A stretch of 64,000 nt of DNA, taken from the NCBI RefSeq assembly GCF_016802725.1, contig NC_052666.1:8988875-9052874 (forward strand), read 5' to 3'. The notes under the pieces were generated by a model. The model saw nothing but the letters and a program-made list of their open reading frames with translations. It ran no database searches and was not told the DNA's origin. The stretch is from Solenopsis invicta (taxonomy: Eukaryota > Arthropoda > Insecta > Hymenoptera > Formicidae). The position numbers and the translations under genes are program-made. Numbering within the stretch: position 1 is the first letter of the stretch; the number at the start of each line of letters is the position of its first letter. Positions 22,408 to 33,195 of this stretch are shown here, piece after piece.

Positions 22408-23263
22408 AATCTCTCTCTCTTTCTCCCTCTGTCTCTCCCCCCCCCCCGCCTTGTTTAAAAAAAACCTTAAAGGTCCTACTTGTTTGTAGAAAATATTATT
22501 TCTTTAAAGTATTATTTATTTATTTTTTGAAGTAATATTTATTTGTGTGAAATAAATAATTTGCTTGAATGGCCCTAATAACGTACTTACTTAAACATTC
22601 TATGTATGTACAGTGTGAAAATTTTTTTCACAGTGTACATACATAGAATAACTTGCTTTTTTACAATGATTTCTTGTTAATTAGATTAATTAAAATTAGT
22701 ATTAAAAACATCACATGACATCACAAAAACACACACATTGTTTGAGACAAACTTTATATTCAAGTGTAATTATCCATTAAACTACTTTTAATATCAACTT
22801 CAATAAATCTTATTTAAATGTATAGTTCGCCCTTGTCTCGATGAAACTTTCCCCCAATGGTTCAAAAGAGATTCAAAAACTCCGTGGCCTGCTCGATTTC
22901 TGGATTACAATCCGTGTAATTTTTTTCTTTGGAAAGCAATATAAGAAAAAATATTTATGCACACCAACATCGAGACGGCTGACGAGATGAGGGAATTAGT
23001 ATTCCGCACTACTGAGGGAATTAGTTCAAGTTTGAAAAGCTACGCAAAATGTACAGAAAAGAGCAAGAACCTGTATCGAAGTAGGAGGAGCACACTTCAA
23101 ACATTTATTATAATTATAAGAAAATAAATAATTAATTCACGTTAAATTGATAAATTACAATAACACCGAAACGTTTATTTTAGTTATGCACCTTAGGATC
23201 TTTAAGGTTTTTTTTTAAACAAGGTGGAGAGAGGGGGAAAGAGAGAGAGAGAGAGAGTGTGTG
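22408..23263 (+). mobile_element. Relic DDE transposon with inverted termini
   Basis: CCTTGTTTAAAAAAAACCTT (22451) is matched in inverse by AAGGTTTTTTTTAAACAAGG (about 23203). Outside these, CT-rich (left) and GA-rich (right) tracts extend the inverted match; the left tract is also the LINE tail. The interior holds a transposase remnant. A 48-bp near-palindrome (22599-22650, TATGTATGTACAGTGTGAAA and its inverse) lies inside. Confidence 0.55.
22820..23115 (+). pseudogene. C-terminal remnant of a DUF4817-type DDE transposase
   Basis: LDETFPQWFKRDSKTPWPAR, then DYNPCNFFLWKAI, a stop, and EKIFMHTNIETADEMRELVF follow the order seen after the second catalytic Asp in the transposases at 30909 and 33579 (WIGK...PPRSPDLT.LD..LWG). 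The last block shifts frame to RARTCIEVGGAHFKHLL and a stop, the usual C-terminus. Only the last third of the gene remains; inactive. It is more diverged than e1-e3 and has no GGGG/CCCC hairpin motif downstream. Confidence 0.65.
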
Positions 23264-23509
23264 TGTGTGTATTTTCATTACAGCTGTTTCGCTGCTCATC
23301 GTTGTTCTCCCGTCGCGTAGTTTGTCACCTCCGCTTCGCCCGTCTATTGTCCGTCACTGCTTTCTTTCCATAGACGGGCGCTTATTCGCTAACTTTAACA
23401 TCATATAGCATGGAACAGAAGGCTCAGATCAAAAAATGACTCACTTTTCGACTCGGATTCGTGTCCTCTAACTCATGGTATACTCCAGGTCCCTTTGTTT
23501 TGTTACACC
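23264..23509. other. No gene recognised
   Basis: Mixed composition. CCCGTCTATTGTCCG and CCATAGACGGGCG (about 23338-23382) form an inverted repeat around a short loop, possibly a small fold-back. No coding evidence. Confidence 0.35.
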
Positions 23510-23513
23510 CTGT

Positions 23514-23561
<48 letters not shown>

Positions 23562-23660
23562 GCGTGCGCGCGAGCGCGCGTGTGTGTGTGCGCGTGCGCG
23601 TGTGCGTGTGCGTGTGCGTGTGCGTGTGCGTGTGCGTGTGCGTGTGTGTGTGGTATATAC
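23510..23660. repeat. GT/GC interrupted microsatellite, left of mariner 2
   Basis: (TG)n then a complex GTGCGTGTGCGTGCGCGCGA pattern and GTGCG repeats. The same interrupted pattern is at 24957-25070 on the other side of the mariner. Confidence 0.95.
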
Positions 23661-23667
23661 CTATATA

Positions 23668-24954
23668 CCAGGTGTATGCATAAGTTTTTTCCGGTTTCAC
23701 TAAGAGATGGCGCCAGCGAAAAGTACGCAGCGTATTAATTTGACACATACGTCATTTTGTTCGTCTGACATAGAACTACAAACACACACAAGTTGAGTAC
23801 GTCAAAAACTAGCGTCTTTGAATTATTGTTCAGTGATCATGTCGAGTTTTGTGGCTGAAAAATAACATTTGCGGCCCGCATTGCTTTTTTTATTTAATCA
23901 AAAGAAAAAGACTGTTGAAAGTCATCGTTTGCTGGTAGAAACATATGGTGAACACGTTCCATCGATTAGAACATGTTTCGATTAGACATGGTTTCGACAA
24001 TTTAAAAGTGGTGATTTCAATGTGAAAGACAGTGAGCGCTCTGGTAAACCACAAAAATGCGAAGACGAGCAATTGCAGGAATTATTGGATGATGACCCAA
24101 CTCAAACTCAACGGCAATTAGCAAAAGCATTACATGTATCACAAGAAACAATTAGCAGACGTTTACGAGCAATGGGAAAGATCAATAAACTCGGTAAATG
24201 GGTCCCACACAATTTGAATGAACGTCAAATGCAAAATCGCAAAGTCACTTGTGAAATACTGCTTCAACGCCACGAAAGGAAATCATTTTTGTATCGAATT
24301 GTGACGGGTGACAAAAAATGGATTTATTTTGAAAACCCGAAGCGGAAAAAATCGTGGCTTTCACCTGGCGAAGCCGGTCCATCAACACCAAGGTCAAATC
24401 GCTTTGGAAAGAAGACCATGCTCTGTGTCTGGTGGGACCAAAGCGCTATTGTGTATTATGAACTCTTGAAGCCCGGCGAAACCGTTAATACACAACGCTA
24501 TCGCCAACAATTGATTAATTTAAACCACGCATTAATCGAAAGACGACCGAAATGGGCCAGAAGATATGGCAAAGCGATTTTGTTACACGACAATGCGCCG
24601 TTTCACACAGCAAAACCAGTAAAAGACACTTTAAAATCTCTTGGATGGGTCATCCTTCTGCACCCGCCGTATTCCCCAGACCAGGCGCCATCTGACTATC
24701 ACCTCTTCGCATCAATGGGGCACGCGCTCGCAGAGCAGCACTTCAGCAATTTTGAGGAAGTTGGAAAATGGCTCGACAAATAGTTTGCCGCAAAAGACAA
24801 GCAGTTTTTCTGGCATGGTATTCATAAATTACCTAAAAGATGGGCGAAATATGTAGAAGCCGATGGCCAATATTTTGAACAAAAAAAAATTAATTTTCTT
24901 TGAAAAGTACGTATTTTTTTTACCAAAAAACCGGAAAAAACTGCATACACCCGG
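23668..24954 (+). mobile_element. mariner element 2 (1287 bp)
   Basis: Terminal repeats CCAGGTGTATGCATAAGTTT (left) and, inverted, CCGGGTGTATGCAGTTTTTT (right), with TA at 23666-23667 and 24955-24956. It carries a plus-strand transposase with few defects. Confidence 0.92.
23839..24902 (+). pseudogene. mariner transposase (DD34D) with three stops
   Basis: Starts MSSFVAEK, then TAA at 23863, a TAG near 23980, an open run 24022-24783 and a TAG at 24781 before the tail WHGIHKLPKRWAKYVEADGQ and the final stop at 24902. HTH region around RQLAKALHVSQETISRRLRA. The catalytic Asp are in VTGDKKW, LLHDNAPFH and PSDYHLF, 34 residues between the last two. No frameshift is needed, only three nonsense changes, so this copy is younger or better kept than mariner 1. 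Confidence 0.9.
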
Positions 24955-24956
24955 TA

Positions 24957-25070
24957 TGTGTGTGTGTGTGCGTGTGCGTGCGCGCGAGCGCGCGTGTGTG
25001 TGTGCGCGTGCGCGTGTGCGTGTGTGTGTGCGTGTGCGTGTGCGTGTGCGTGTGCGTGTGTGTGTGTGTA
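24957..25070. repeat. GT/GC interrupted microsatellite, right of mariner 2
   Basis: 24961-25024 is the same 64-base interrupted pattern as about 23547-23610, including the central GCGCGCGAGCGCGCG. Confidence 0.95.
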
Positions 25071-25072
25071 CA

Positions 25073-25320
25073 CATGTAACGACCGTACTTCGCGCACGGA
25101 CGGTTAGCGGTGCGGGAACGGGCGCGAAAGGCCGCCTGAAGGAACTAGACGTGTTTTAGGTTGATATGTATAAAGACGTATATTTCACACTTAAGCCGCG
25201 GTGAGTTTTACACTAGTCCGGTACATTTAGTGTTGGAAGTATGCAGTACTGTCGGCGGTGAGACGACCCGGATATCCCGAGATGCGATCGGGCGGTAATT
25301 TGGCCATTTTGAGTAGTGTG
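25073..25320. other. LTR-like GC-rich fragment, unassigned
   Basis: Starts TGTAACGACCGTACTTCGCG and is GC-rich until a TA microsatellite (25325-25378). Resembles the start of an LTR, but no partner or gene is present. Confidence 0.25.
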
Positions 25321-25334
25321 TGTGTATATATATG

Positions 25335-25383
<49 letters not shown>

Positions 25384-25429
25384 CTAAAAAAAGAAGTAAG
25401 GCACACTTTACAGACACCAAAAATTAGGT

Positions 25430-26075
25430 TATTTTCAAATGACTGTAACTCGGTGAAAAATCATCGCAGATAAAAAATAAAAAAAGCATTTTGAAGCTCG
25501 AAAATCGAACTTTGACGCTTTATCAGCAAAATTCTTTTAACTTCCTTGTCTTATGAGGTAAAAAAGCACACCTTGTTTTGTTCGTTAAAATTTTGTATTT
25601 TTGACACTTTGCAGCTCGACCAACAAATTTTTTTTGAATAATTCAAGTAAAGCTTCATAAACTACATTTTATCTACAAAATGCTTCTTAAAATTTCTCTA
25701 CAATTTTTTTTGACCGAGTTACGCAACTTTGAAGCTAAACCTACATTTTTTACAAATGATATCCGTACTCCGTGAAAAATCATCGTAGACAAAAAATCAA
25801 AAAACCATTTTAAAGCTCGAAGTTTTAGCTTTAACATGCTATTAATGGTTTTCAAAAATTTTCTCAATTTCTTAGTACTATGCCCCAAAAAAGATACACT
25901 GTTTTTTCCTTAAAATTACGTACTTTTAACAGCCCGTAGCTTAATAAAAAATTTTTTCTAGACAAATCCAATGCAAGTGCCATAAAGTATGACATTTTCT
26001 CTACAAAATGCTTTTTTTTAATTTTTTCTACGATTTTTTTTGACCGAGTTACTTCGAAGAAATACATTTTTTACA
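25430..26075. repeat. Two-copy 320-bp tandem duplication in the Tc1 element
   Basis: Each copy runs from a CAAATGA...GTGAAAAATCATCG block through AAAGCTCGAA to CTACAAAATGCTT and TTTTGACCGAGTTAC. The copies differ by many substitutions, so the duplication is old. Noncoding. Confidence 0.65.
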
Positions 26076-26307
26076 GTACATTTTTCCGAAAAATGACGTC
26101 TATCGCCGACGCATTACCTAATGTGCACCACGTGGAGGTTGCCGGTCAGATTTTTGCACATTGTGTGTGTATGTGTGTGTGTGCGTGTGCGTGTGCGTGT
26201 GTGTGTCATAGCAGATATAAGGAACCCACAGTTCGTCACTTCTACAGTATTTAATGACTCCAAACCCTCTCTGCTGTGTGTGTGTATGCGCGCGCGCGCA
26301 TGAGTGT

Positions 26308-27316
26308 TCAATAGTGTGTATTTCCTCCTCTCTGATCAATTATTGCTTGCAAGCGTTCTCGCATATTTATACACCTTGCAATACGATCTTGCGGAATGTT
26401 GTGCCAAATTTCCGTTAAAATTTCTCCCAATTCTTCTAAATTTCTTCTAAATTCCTCGCTACGCCTTAATCGTCGTTCCATTTCATCCCAAATGTGCTTG
26501 ATTGGATTTAAGTCCGAGCTATTGGCGGAATGATTTAACAGTCTAATTGCGTGTCGTTGAAAAAAACGTTGTGTTATATTCGCCGTATGAGGTCGAGCGT
26601 TGTCCTGCATGAAAATAAAGTTCCGACAGCTTCGATTTAATAGCAAAACGTGTGGTCGTAAAATATTGTTGATATAACGAACATCCGTCATTGCCGGAGG
26701 TGGCAGGATCACTAGATCACTTCGTCTTGTAAGTGATATACACCACCACACCATCGCGGAACCGCCGTTGTAAGATCGTACTGGCATAACGCAACGTCGA
26801 TCATAGCATTCATTTCGTTGACGCCAAGTACGTATACGAGCATCATTGCCATAAAAGCAAAAACGTGATTCGTCGGAGAAATATACATTTCTCCAATCTC
26901 TTGCGGTCTAATTTATGTGATCGCGCGCAAATTGAGAACGTACTTGGCGATGTACGAGTGTGAGTCTTGGTACTTGCGCACGAACACGAGAACGAAGACC
27001 GGTTTCTCTCAAACGGTTGCAAATTATTTGTTTGCACACATGGTGCAAATGAATGTCATCGCGAATGTTTTCTGCGGTAATTATTCGTCTTTCTAATAAC
27101 GAACAATGGCTCAATCTTGTCTATTTGTCGTTATTCGAGAACGACCACTACTTTCATGTCTCATGTAATTTCCCGTGTCTTAATATTGTAACCAAGCTGT
27201 ACTCACTACGGACACAGATGCACCAATATCTTGCGCTACATAATGCATACTAAACCTTGTTGCAAAAGCGCGATTATGCGTGCAACTTTTACGGCCGATA
27301 AATGTCTACGCGACAT
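26308..27316 (-). pseudogene. Tc1-like transposase, catalytic Glu replaced by Lys
   Basis: Begins MSRRHLSAVKVARIIALLQQ (27316) with the paired HTH region; frameshift and stops follow (VAQDIGASVSVVSTAWLQY then stop), then QIICNRLRETGLRSRVRAQV and ARDHIN, an in-frame TAG, DWRNVYFSDESRF (first Asp) and the C-terminal frame 26787-26308. Second Asp in MQDNARPHT; 34 residues later the expected acidic residue in NPIEHIW is Lys (NPIKHIW). Inactive by several independent lesions. About 336 codons overall, the usual Tc1 length. Confidence 0.85.
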
Positions 27317-27661
27317 TTTGAAAATTCCGTGTCGCTTATCACACTGCGAGAATCGCCGGCGTACTAAACAAAATTTTATTGTATTGAGCATGCAATGTTT
27401 CATATGGTCATCTTTGTCTAAAAAGAGATTTTCTTTAGACTAAGACAACTATATGTTTACAGTTACTTTTTTACTGCATAAGACAAAGAAGTTAAAAGAA
27501 TTTCTAAAATGTGCTGGTAGAGCGTTAAAGTTCGATCTTCAAGCCTCAAAATGCTTTTTTTATTTTTTATCTGCGATGATTTTTCACCAAGTTACAGTCA
27601 TTTGAAAATAGCCTAATTTTTGGTGTCTGGAAAGTGTGCCTTACTTTTTTTTTTTTAGTAG

Positions 27662-27663
<2 letters not shown>

Positions 27664-27704
<41 letters not shown>
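27664..27704. repeat. (AT)n microsatellite
   Basis: Separates the Tc1 element from LTR-like unit C; both elements end exactly at its borders. Confidence 0.95.
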
Positions 27705-27706
<2 letters not shown>

Positions 27707-29406
27707 CGATCGCACTCACGAGCGTGGTGCAACTACGTGATCAACCGTGACGACAGATAGACGCAAAAATTAGCTCGCAGACATTGTTTGTCTCTAATGC
27801 ACAATAGTTAAGCAAGATTGGGCGCCAGGCACGAGCGAGCGTGCCGCTCTTATACGACAAGATTACTGGTCGCTGAAATTTCCTGCTATCAAACGCGGAA
27901 ATATTTTATTGCGTCACGGACAATGACGGGCTCTTTTAACCGGTAGCTCGGCCACGAAGTTGACAGAGAGAGTGGTTCGTTGCGGGCGGGAAGAGAGCAA
28001 GGGAGCTTAAAGAAAACACATCAATTAATTAAAAAATTAACAAATATATTTCTGCTAATCTCGGACATTAAATCACAAGGCTGTGGAATAATTTTTCGTG
28101 ACACGGCCAGAAAATACCATGCGGTCGGAAAATACCACGCGGTACGAACTCACAGAACGGAGAAAGTCAGGATTCAATTCTAATTAACAGCGGACAATAT
28201 ACGCTGTGCACTCAAAACTCTCTACACGCGCACTCTCATTCCGTACAAGATTACATAGCGATTTGGCTCGAAGTACGCGATCGCCAGAGACACATCTAAA
28301 CGCTACTACAAATAACACACAAGAGTACTACAACAATTAACGCGATTTAGCTGGAGCGTTGGTGACGCTCTCAGTAAACGAAACCAAAGAAAATTAAGAC
28401 GCGACTTGATTGGATAAGGTGTACAACGGTAAAGCACGCGGATAGCACGCGACCGCTTGCAATTTCAGCAGAAAATGTTACAGTAAACGCGAGCAACCAC
28501 CGCGCGCGCGACCTATCCAATCGGCGAAAACGGTAACTTTAGAATAATCTTGTTCGTCTCACCACAACGCTGGCCTTGCTCTAAAGATCGTCTTCACAGG
28601 CAAAGCGGAAGCAGCTCAGGTCGTCCCGGCTCATGATGGTACACACGCAACGATCCACGGCGAAGTGATCGATAGTGCGAGGAAATTCGGCAAGCGGCAC
28701 GCAGGATCTCTCGCCCCACGCACGGGGGCTCGTCGCGCCCCCCTATTGATTCCGCCTTATCACGCGGTCCTTGCAATCTTCTAATCAGGTTGTCGCGCTG
28801 CGGCACGCAGTTTTAGGTAGGTCGATGTTTTCGGGCAGCTCACAACTTCTTCCGTGGTTTTCCCGAGGCCGGACGGCTATCCTTACAAACTCCTCGTTGT
28901 CCGCTGCTTCCGTGCTCGGGACCAAATCAGAAACATCTTCTCGCAGCTCCTCGTTCAGGATCTCCCATGCGATGATCTGTGTAGAATGTCGACATCCCCT
29001 TTGTTTGACTTTCCCTCTTTGCGTCCTGCAATATTCAGCGGCCTTACTGTTGCGTACGAGCGCGGCGGTAAGAGATAACGTAATTAATTGAATTGAGATC
29101 ACCTGTCGTGCGCGCTACTGCAATCCTGCGAACGATCCGTGAAGTTTCGAGTGGCGGTATGTCCTTCTTCCTGCAGTCTTCTTGTCAGGTAAGACGCCGT
29201 CGATACAAAATCATTAATCGTCAGCCGCCAATCCGCAAGGCGTCGCTAAAACTTCAAGGACGCACACAAAACAAAGACGCAAAATTATTAGCGCACACGC
29301 CGACACGTCGATCTCCGAGCCGAGTGGACGTAAAGCCACAGCTTGCGCTTCCCGGGCGAATTTTACGATCCCTGTGACGAACAGCCAAACAGGATGTCAC
29401 GTCACA
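27705..29406 (-). mobile_element. LTR-like unit C (about 1.7 kb)
   Basis: Minus strand starts TGTGACGTGACATCC and ends GAGTGCGATCGCA, i.e. TG...CA, with TA-rich flanks. It shares the start sequence with units A and B and a CTGGCGCCCAATCTTG block (about 27814-27830) with A (CTGGCGCCCAATTTCG, 3131-3146). Otherwise strongly diverged. Short GC-rich frames inside (for example 28785-29102 minus) show no recognisable domain. Confidence 0.45.
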
Positions 29407-29429
29407 GTATGTATGTATATATGTATGTA

Positions 29430-30060
29430 CAGTTTGTGCCAGGTATGCCTGGGGTCTGACTCTAGGGTCCATATTTTTTTCTTAGTTGTTTTTATGTTTA
29501 TGACTATTATAACCGCGGTTGCTGCGTCAGCAATCATGAATGTATCGTAGAGTTAGTAAATTATGTTTTGACAGCCGGCTGATGTAACCTTTTGATTGGT
29601 GAAATCTCAGAAATATTCCAAAGCTTAATTGAAAGGAAGCGGATCGAAGTTTTTGATAATTATCGCCGCAAACACTCCGTTGTTGACTATCCTTACATTT
29701 ATTAAGGAATACGGTAATGTTTCGCACCAAGTTTTATTATTACCTGTAATCGTGAGAAAAACAGCTCACAAAGTATATTTTCTTATTACTAAATAATAGC
29801 ATTTTTTATTTTCAAAACTACAACTTATCTGATATACCAAAGGCTTCGATCCGCTTCTTTTCAATTAAGCTTTGGAATATTTCTGAGATTTCACTGATCA
29901 AAACTGAGGTTACATCGGCCGGCTGTCGAAACATAATTTACTAACACTACATTCATGATTTCTGACGCAGCATTCGGTTATAATAGTCATGAACGTAAGA
30001 ACAACTAAGAACAAAACGTGGATCCTAGAATCGGACCCCAGGCATACCTGGCACGAACTG
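29430..30060. mobile_element. MITE with about 200-bp inverted arms
   Basis: Begins CAGTTTGTGCCAGGTATGCC and ends with its inverse, GGCATACCTGGCACGAACTG. TA at 29428-29429 and 30061-30062. The arms continue inward through ATGACTATTATAACC and AAAGCTTAATTGAAAAG to a short AT-rich centre. It lies within a (GTAT)n/(TACG)n microsatellite. TA target and CAG ends fit Tc1/mariner-type derivatives. No frame. Confidence 0.85.
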
Positions 30061-30062
30061 TA

Positions 30063-30116
30063 CGTATGTACGTATTTACGTACGTACGTATGTACGTATG
30101 TACGTATGTATGTATG

Positions 30117-30172
<56 letters not shown>
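30063..30172. repeat. (TACG/TATG)n then (TA)n microsatellite
   Basis: Tetranucleotide run grading into pure TA directly against the left end of e2. Confidence 0.95.
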
Positions 30173-30175
<3 letters not shown>

Positions 30176-30485
30176 GGTGTTTCAGACCACCCGTACACCC
30201 CTTTTCTCTTCGCAGGATTAGGACCAATCAAAAATATGTTCAGACGAAAGTTGTAGGGTTTCAAAAGATCTATTCAATGATCTTATCAGTTTGACCTTGG
30301 ATGGCGTCGCCAAGGTCAGATCGAAATCACATTAAGTTTTTTAAATGGAACACCCTATTTTTGATTCCAGAATCTAATAGCTGGTGTCAAGACCTTTCCA
30401 AAGCACTACAAGAAAGTTTATTTTCGTTGACTACTTTCCGAGTTGTGCGGCTTGAAAGTTACACTACCGCCAACACCATGTAGAT

Positions 30486-30740
30486 AACAATATAAAATCA
30501 CGCGTTACGCAGAAAGCCGTGCAGCCGACACAAAGAAAGTAAACACGCGAGCCGGGCCAACAAAAACAGATCATGAAAAATCGTGAAAGTTAGCTGTCGC
30601 GACCGTAGATAGTCACATACATATGTATGTCATAATATTATGTAATTACATTATTACTTTAACGGTAGCACACGAGCAATAACGAGCGCGGCTTTCTGCG
30701 TAACGATGTTTAACTCGTGATTTTATACATATTGTTATTT
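30486..30740. repeat. Inner inverted repeat in e2
   Basis: ATAACAATATAAAATCACG and CGTTACGCAGAAAGCCG at the left are mirrored by CGGCTTTCTGCGTAACG and CGTGATTTTATACATATTGT at the right, the right arm having a short insertion. Possibly a small MITE inserted between terminus and gene. Confidence 0.65.
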
Positions 30741-30908
30741 GCATAGGATGTAGTAGAGATGTATTCACCACAACGCTATTGTGACTCAACTCAACACGAG
30801 TGACAATAACTCTCTCAAACTTGTCACCTACGTCTTCAATAACCGTCATATCAGTATCAATCGCGCAACAAAATCCGACCCTCTTTATTAGTCTAGGTTT
30901 ATTTAGCC

Positions 30909-31970
30909 ATGTCCTATTCCAATGAAGAAGCATATGATATGCTGCTAATTTTAGGTGAGTGTCGAGGTACATTCATTGCAGCGGAAAGATTGTGGCGGGA
31001 ACGTTATCCTGATCGGACTCCTCACACGCGAAATGTTTTTTCACGTTTGGCTAAACGAATCAAAATTAAAGGTGTCGTTCAGCCTCAACATAACAAAGGT
31101 ACACAAATTCGTCGTCCGATTATGGATGAAAGAACAGTGGAAATTCTTGCATCGACAGAATTGAACCCTTATGATTCTTTAAGACGACGAGAACAAGATT
31201 CTGGTGTTAGTAAAATCAGTGTTTGGCGCATTCTAAAAAATAACAAATTTCACCCTTACAGAATGTCTGTTCATCAAGCGTTGAATTATAACGATATTAG
31301 ACAGAGACTTGTATTTTGCAACTTTATAAGACAGCAACCACTTGATTTCCACTTGAAAATTTTATTTTCTGACGAATGTACACTTAAAAGTGATGGATTT
31401 GTTAATACTTGGAACTCTCGTTATCGGGCACAAAATAATCCTCACTGGTTGAGAGAAGTAGATCATCAAACCATTTGGAAAGTCAATGTTTGGTGTGGAA
31501 TTATTGGAAGTCAAATCATAGGTCCTGTTTTCTTTGACGAAAATCTAAACGGTGATAGATATTCCGCCTTGATAATGACAGATCTTCCTGTCTTACTAGA
31601 AAATATTCCTCTGCAATTGCGCCTGAACATGTGGTTCCAACAAGATGCATGTCCGTCTCATACATCGAGAGTTGCTCGTGCGGCATTAAATACTATGTTC
31701 CCCGACAAGTGGATAGGCAAATACGGTCCAATCAATTATCCACCCCGATCACCAGATCTCACCGTCCTTGATTATTATTTCTGGGGAAGGATAAAAAACT
31801 TGGTCTATCATGAACGTCCGACTACGAGGGATAATATGATTCGTAGAATAAGTGAAGCAATTCGATCCTTACGTGCCGAGGAAATTCTTTGAGCAACCAA
31901 TGATTTTCAAAATAGAGTTGATGCTTGCATCGCAGAGAATGGTGCTCACTTTGAATATTTAGTCGCTTAA
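30909..31970 (+). pseudogene. DD41D-type transposase of e2, one nonsense codon
   Basis: Starts MSYSNEEAYDML. N-terminal DUF4817-type region (about residues 3-55), a second helix-turn-helix around EQDSGVSKISVWRIL, then the DDE domain: LFSDECT, VWCGI, QQDACPSH and PPRSPDLTVLDYYFWG, with 41 residues between the last two Asp. A TGA at 31890-31892 stops the frame after EEIL; where the intact relative has Arg, so CGA to TGA is likely. The frame then continues cleanly to NGAHFEYLVA and a stop at 31970. A single nonsense change in an otherwise intact gene suggests recent loss. It sits between long terminal repeats and just ahead of the hairpin-motif array. Confidence 0.9.
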
Positions 31971-31995
31971 CAAAACATACACTCATTCATTCCCG

Positions 31996-32118
31996 AACGT
32001 GAGAGGCAAGGGGACTCACGTGAATCAAGCACCCCAAACGTGAGAGGCAAGGGGACTCACGTGAATCAAGCACCCCAAACGTGAGAGGCAAGGGGACTCA
32101 CGTGAATCAAGCACCCCA
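31996..32118 (+). repeat. Three tandem 41-bp hairpin-motif repeats (e2)
   Basis: Each unit: ACGTGAG, AGGCAA, GGGG, A, CTCACGT, GAATCAAGCA, CCCC. The stem ACGTGAG/CTCACGT is perfect, and loop GGGG can pair with trailing CCCC. Units are practically identical, starting 31996, 32037 and 32078. Confidence 0.9.
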
Positions 32119-33090
32119 ATGGGATGAAATTCTCGTCACGTCCACGTCATTCATTCTGGATAATGCTAAGCACGGGAAAATGCATACAGTCAATCTGGAC
32201 ATGATTGATCATCAAACATAATCAATCCAGTTAATAAACAAAAGCAGAGTACATAAAACTTTGACTCCCCTTTTCCTCCCCCATACACATACGCATGCAC
32301 GTATGCACACACCCACACACAAGATTAAATCCGACTAAGTAACCACCACATGGTACATCTTGAGTAATGCTGATGCTGGCGGTAGTGTAACTTTCAAGCC
32401 GCACAACTCGGAAAGTAGTCAACGAAAATAAACATTCTTGTAGTGTTTTGGAAAGGTCTTGACACCAGCTATTAGATTCTGGAATCAAAAATAGGGTGTT
32501 CCATTTAAAAAACTTAATGTGATTTCGATCTGACCTTGGCGACGCCATCCAAGGTCAAACTGATAAGATCATTGAATAGATCTTTTGAAACCCTACAACT
32601 TTCGTCTAAACATATTTTTGATTGGTCCTAATCCTGCGAAGAGAAAAGGGGTGTACGGGTGGTCTGAAACACCCTGTATATACCGGGTGTCCCAGACCAC
32701 CCGTCCCACCCGATTTTTTCGTAAACGCGACATTTTAAAGAAAAATGTTTCAGACAAAAGTTGTAGGGTTTTAAAAGATCTATTTACTGATTTTATCAGT
32801 TTGACCTTGGATGGCGTCGCCAAGGTCAGATCAAAATAACATCAACTTTTTTAAATAGGACACCTCATTTTTGGTTCCAGAATCTAATAGCTGGTGTCAA
32901 GACCTTTCCAAAACACTATAAGAAAGTTTATTTTTGTTGAGTACTTTCCGAGTTGTGAGGCTTGAAAGTTACGGTGTACTCTAACCTTCAAGCGTCATAA
33001 CTCGGAAAGTCCTTAACCAAAATAAACTTATTTATAGTGTTTTGGAAAGCTCTCGAAATCGACTACAAGAAAATGCAATGAAAAATATAA

Positions 33091-33195
33091 GCAGAGGACA
33101 CCGACTTCGCCCATGGTATCACGTCGAATAATGCTTTCTCTCTCGACCCAGCGTCGAGCGAGGAGGATGCACTATCGTAAAGCCCCCCACCACTT
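33091..33195. mobile_element. Half of the palindromic MITE inside e3
   Basis: GCAGAGGACACCGA, then ATGCTTTCTCTCTCGACCCA and GCGAGGAGGATGCACTATCG match the inverted right arm of 18031-18240. The other arm is absent; GC-rich unrelated sequence follows to about 33330. Confidence 0.6.

Larger units (their letters stand above)
19880..22412 (+). mobile_element. Jockey-like LINE copy 1, 5'-truncated
   Basis: Contains the reverse transcriptase part only. The 3' end has a hairpin (22360-22382), CAGTAATAAACTCCCAATC and a (TC)n tail. The same 3' end structure closes the copy at 55610-57800. Homology-like coding begins near 19905 and the endonuclease is missing, consistent with 5' truncation during target-primed reverse transcription. 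Confidence 0.8.
25379..27663 (-). mobile_element. Tc1-type element with about 180-bp terminal inverted repeats
   Basis: CACTACTAAAAAAAGAAGTA (25379) is mirrored by the right end (27663, ...TTAGTAGTG). The inverted match runs about 180 bp with indels (25379-25560 and 27481-27663). Both ends touch TA tracts (25325-25378 and 27664-27704). The left interior has a two-copy tandem of about 320 bp (25430-25750 and 25752-26075, sharing GTGAAAAATCATCG and GACCGAGTTAC). A GT-rich tract is at 26163-26206. Confidence 0.85.
30173..32676 (+). mobile_element. DD41D-type element e2 (2504 bp)
   Basis: Left end CAGGGTGTTTCAGACCACCC, right end its inverse, TA at 30171-30172 and 32677-32678. Terminal inverted repeats are about 300 bp (30173-30472 and 32370-32676) and differ at only a few places. 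Each arm carries a palindrome of two nuclear-receptor-like sites, TGACCTTGG and CCAAGGTCA, 9 bases apart. Contents: an inner fold-back (30486-30740), transposase, three hairpin-motif repeats. Confidence 0.92.

Noticed and set aside
23461..23748. Frames rich in Cys-Val, Ala-Arg or His-Thr
   Set aside because: Translations of the GT/GC microsatellite; same for 24822-25159.
25073..25320. Copy of LTR-like units A-C
   Set aside because: Only the first few bases agree; no extended match could be followed.
28594..29102. Exon-like minus-strand frame of 105 codons
   Set aside because: Within LTR-like unit C, no known domain, no counterpart in A or B.
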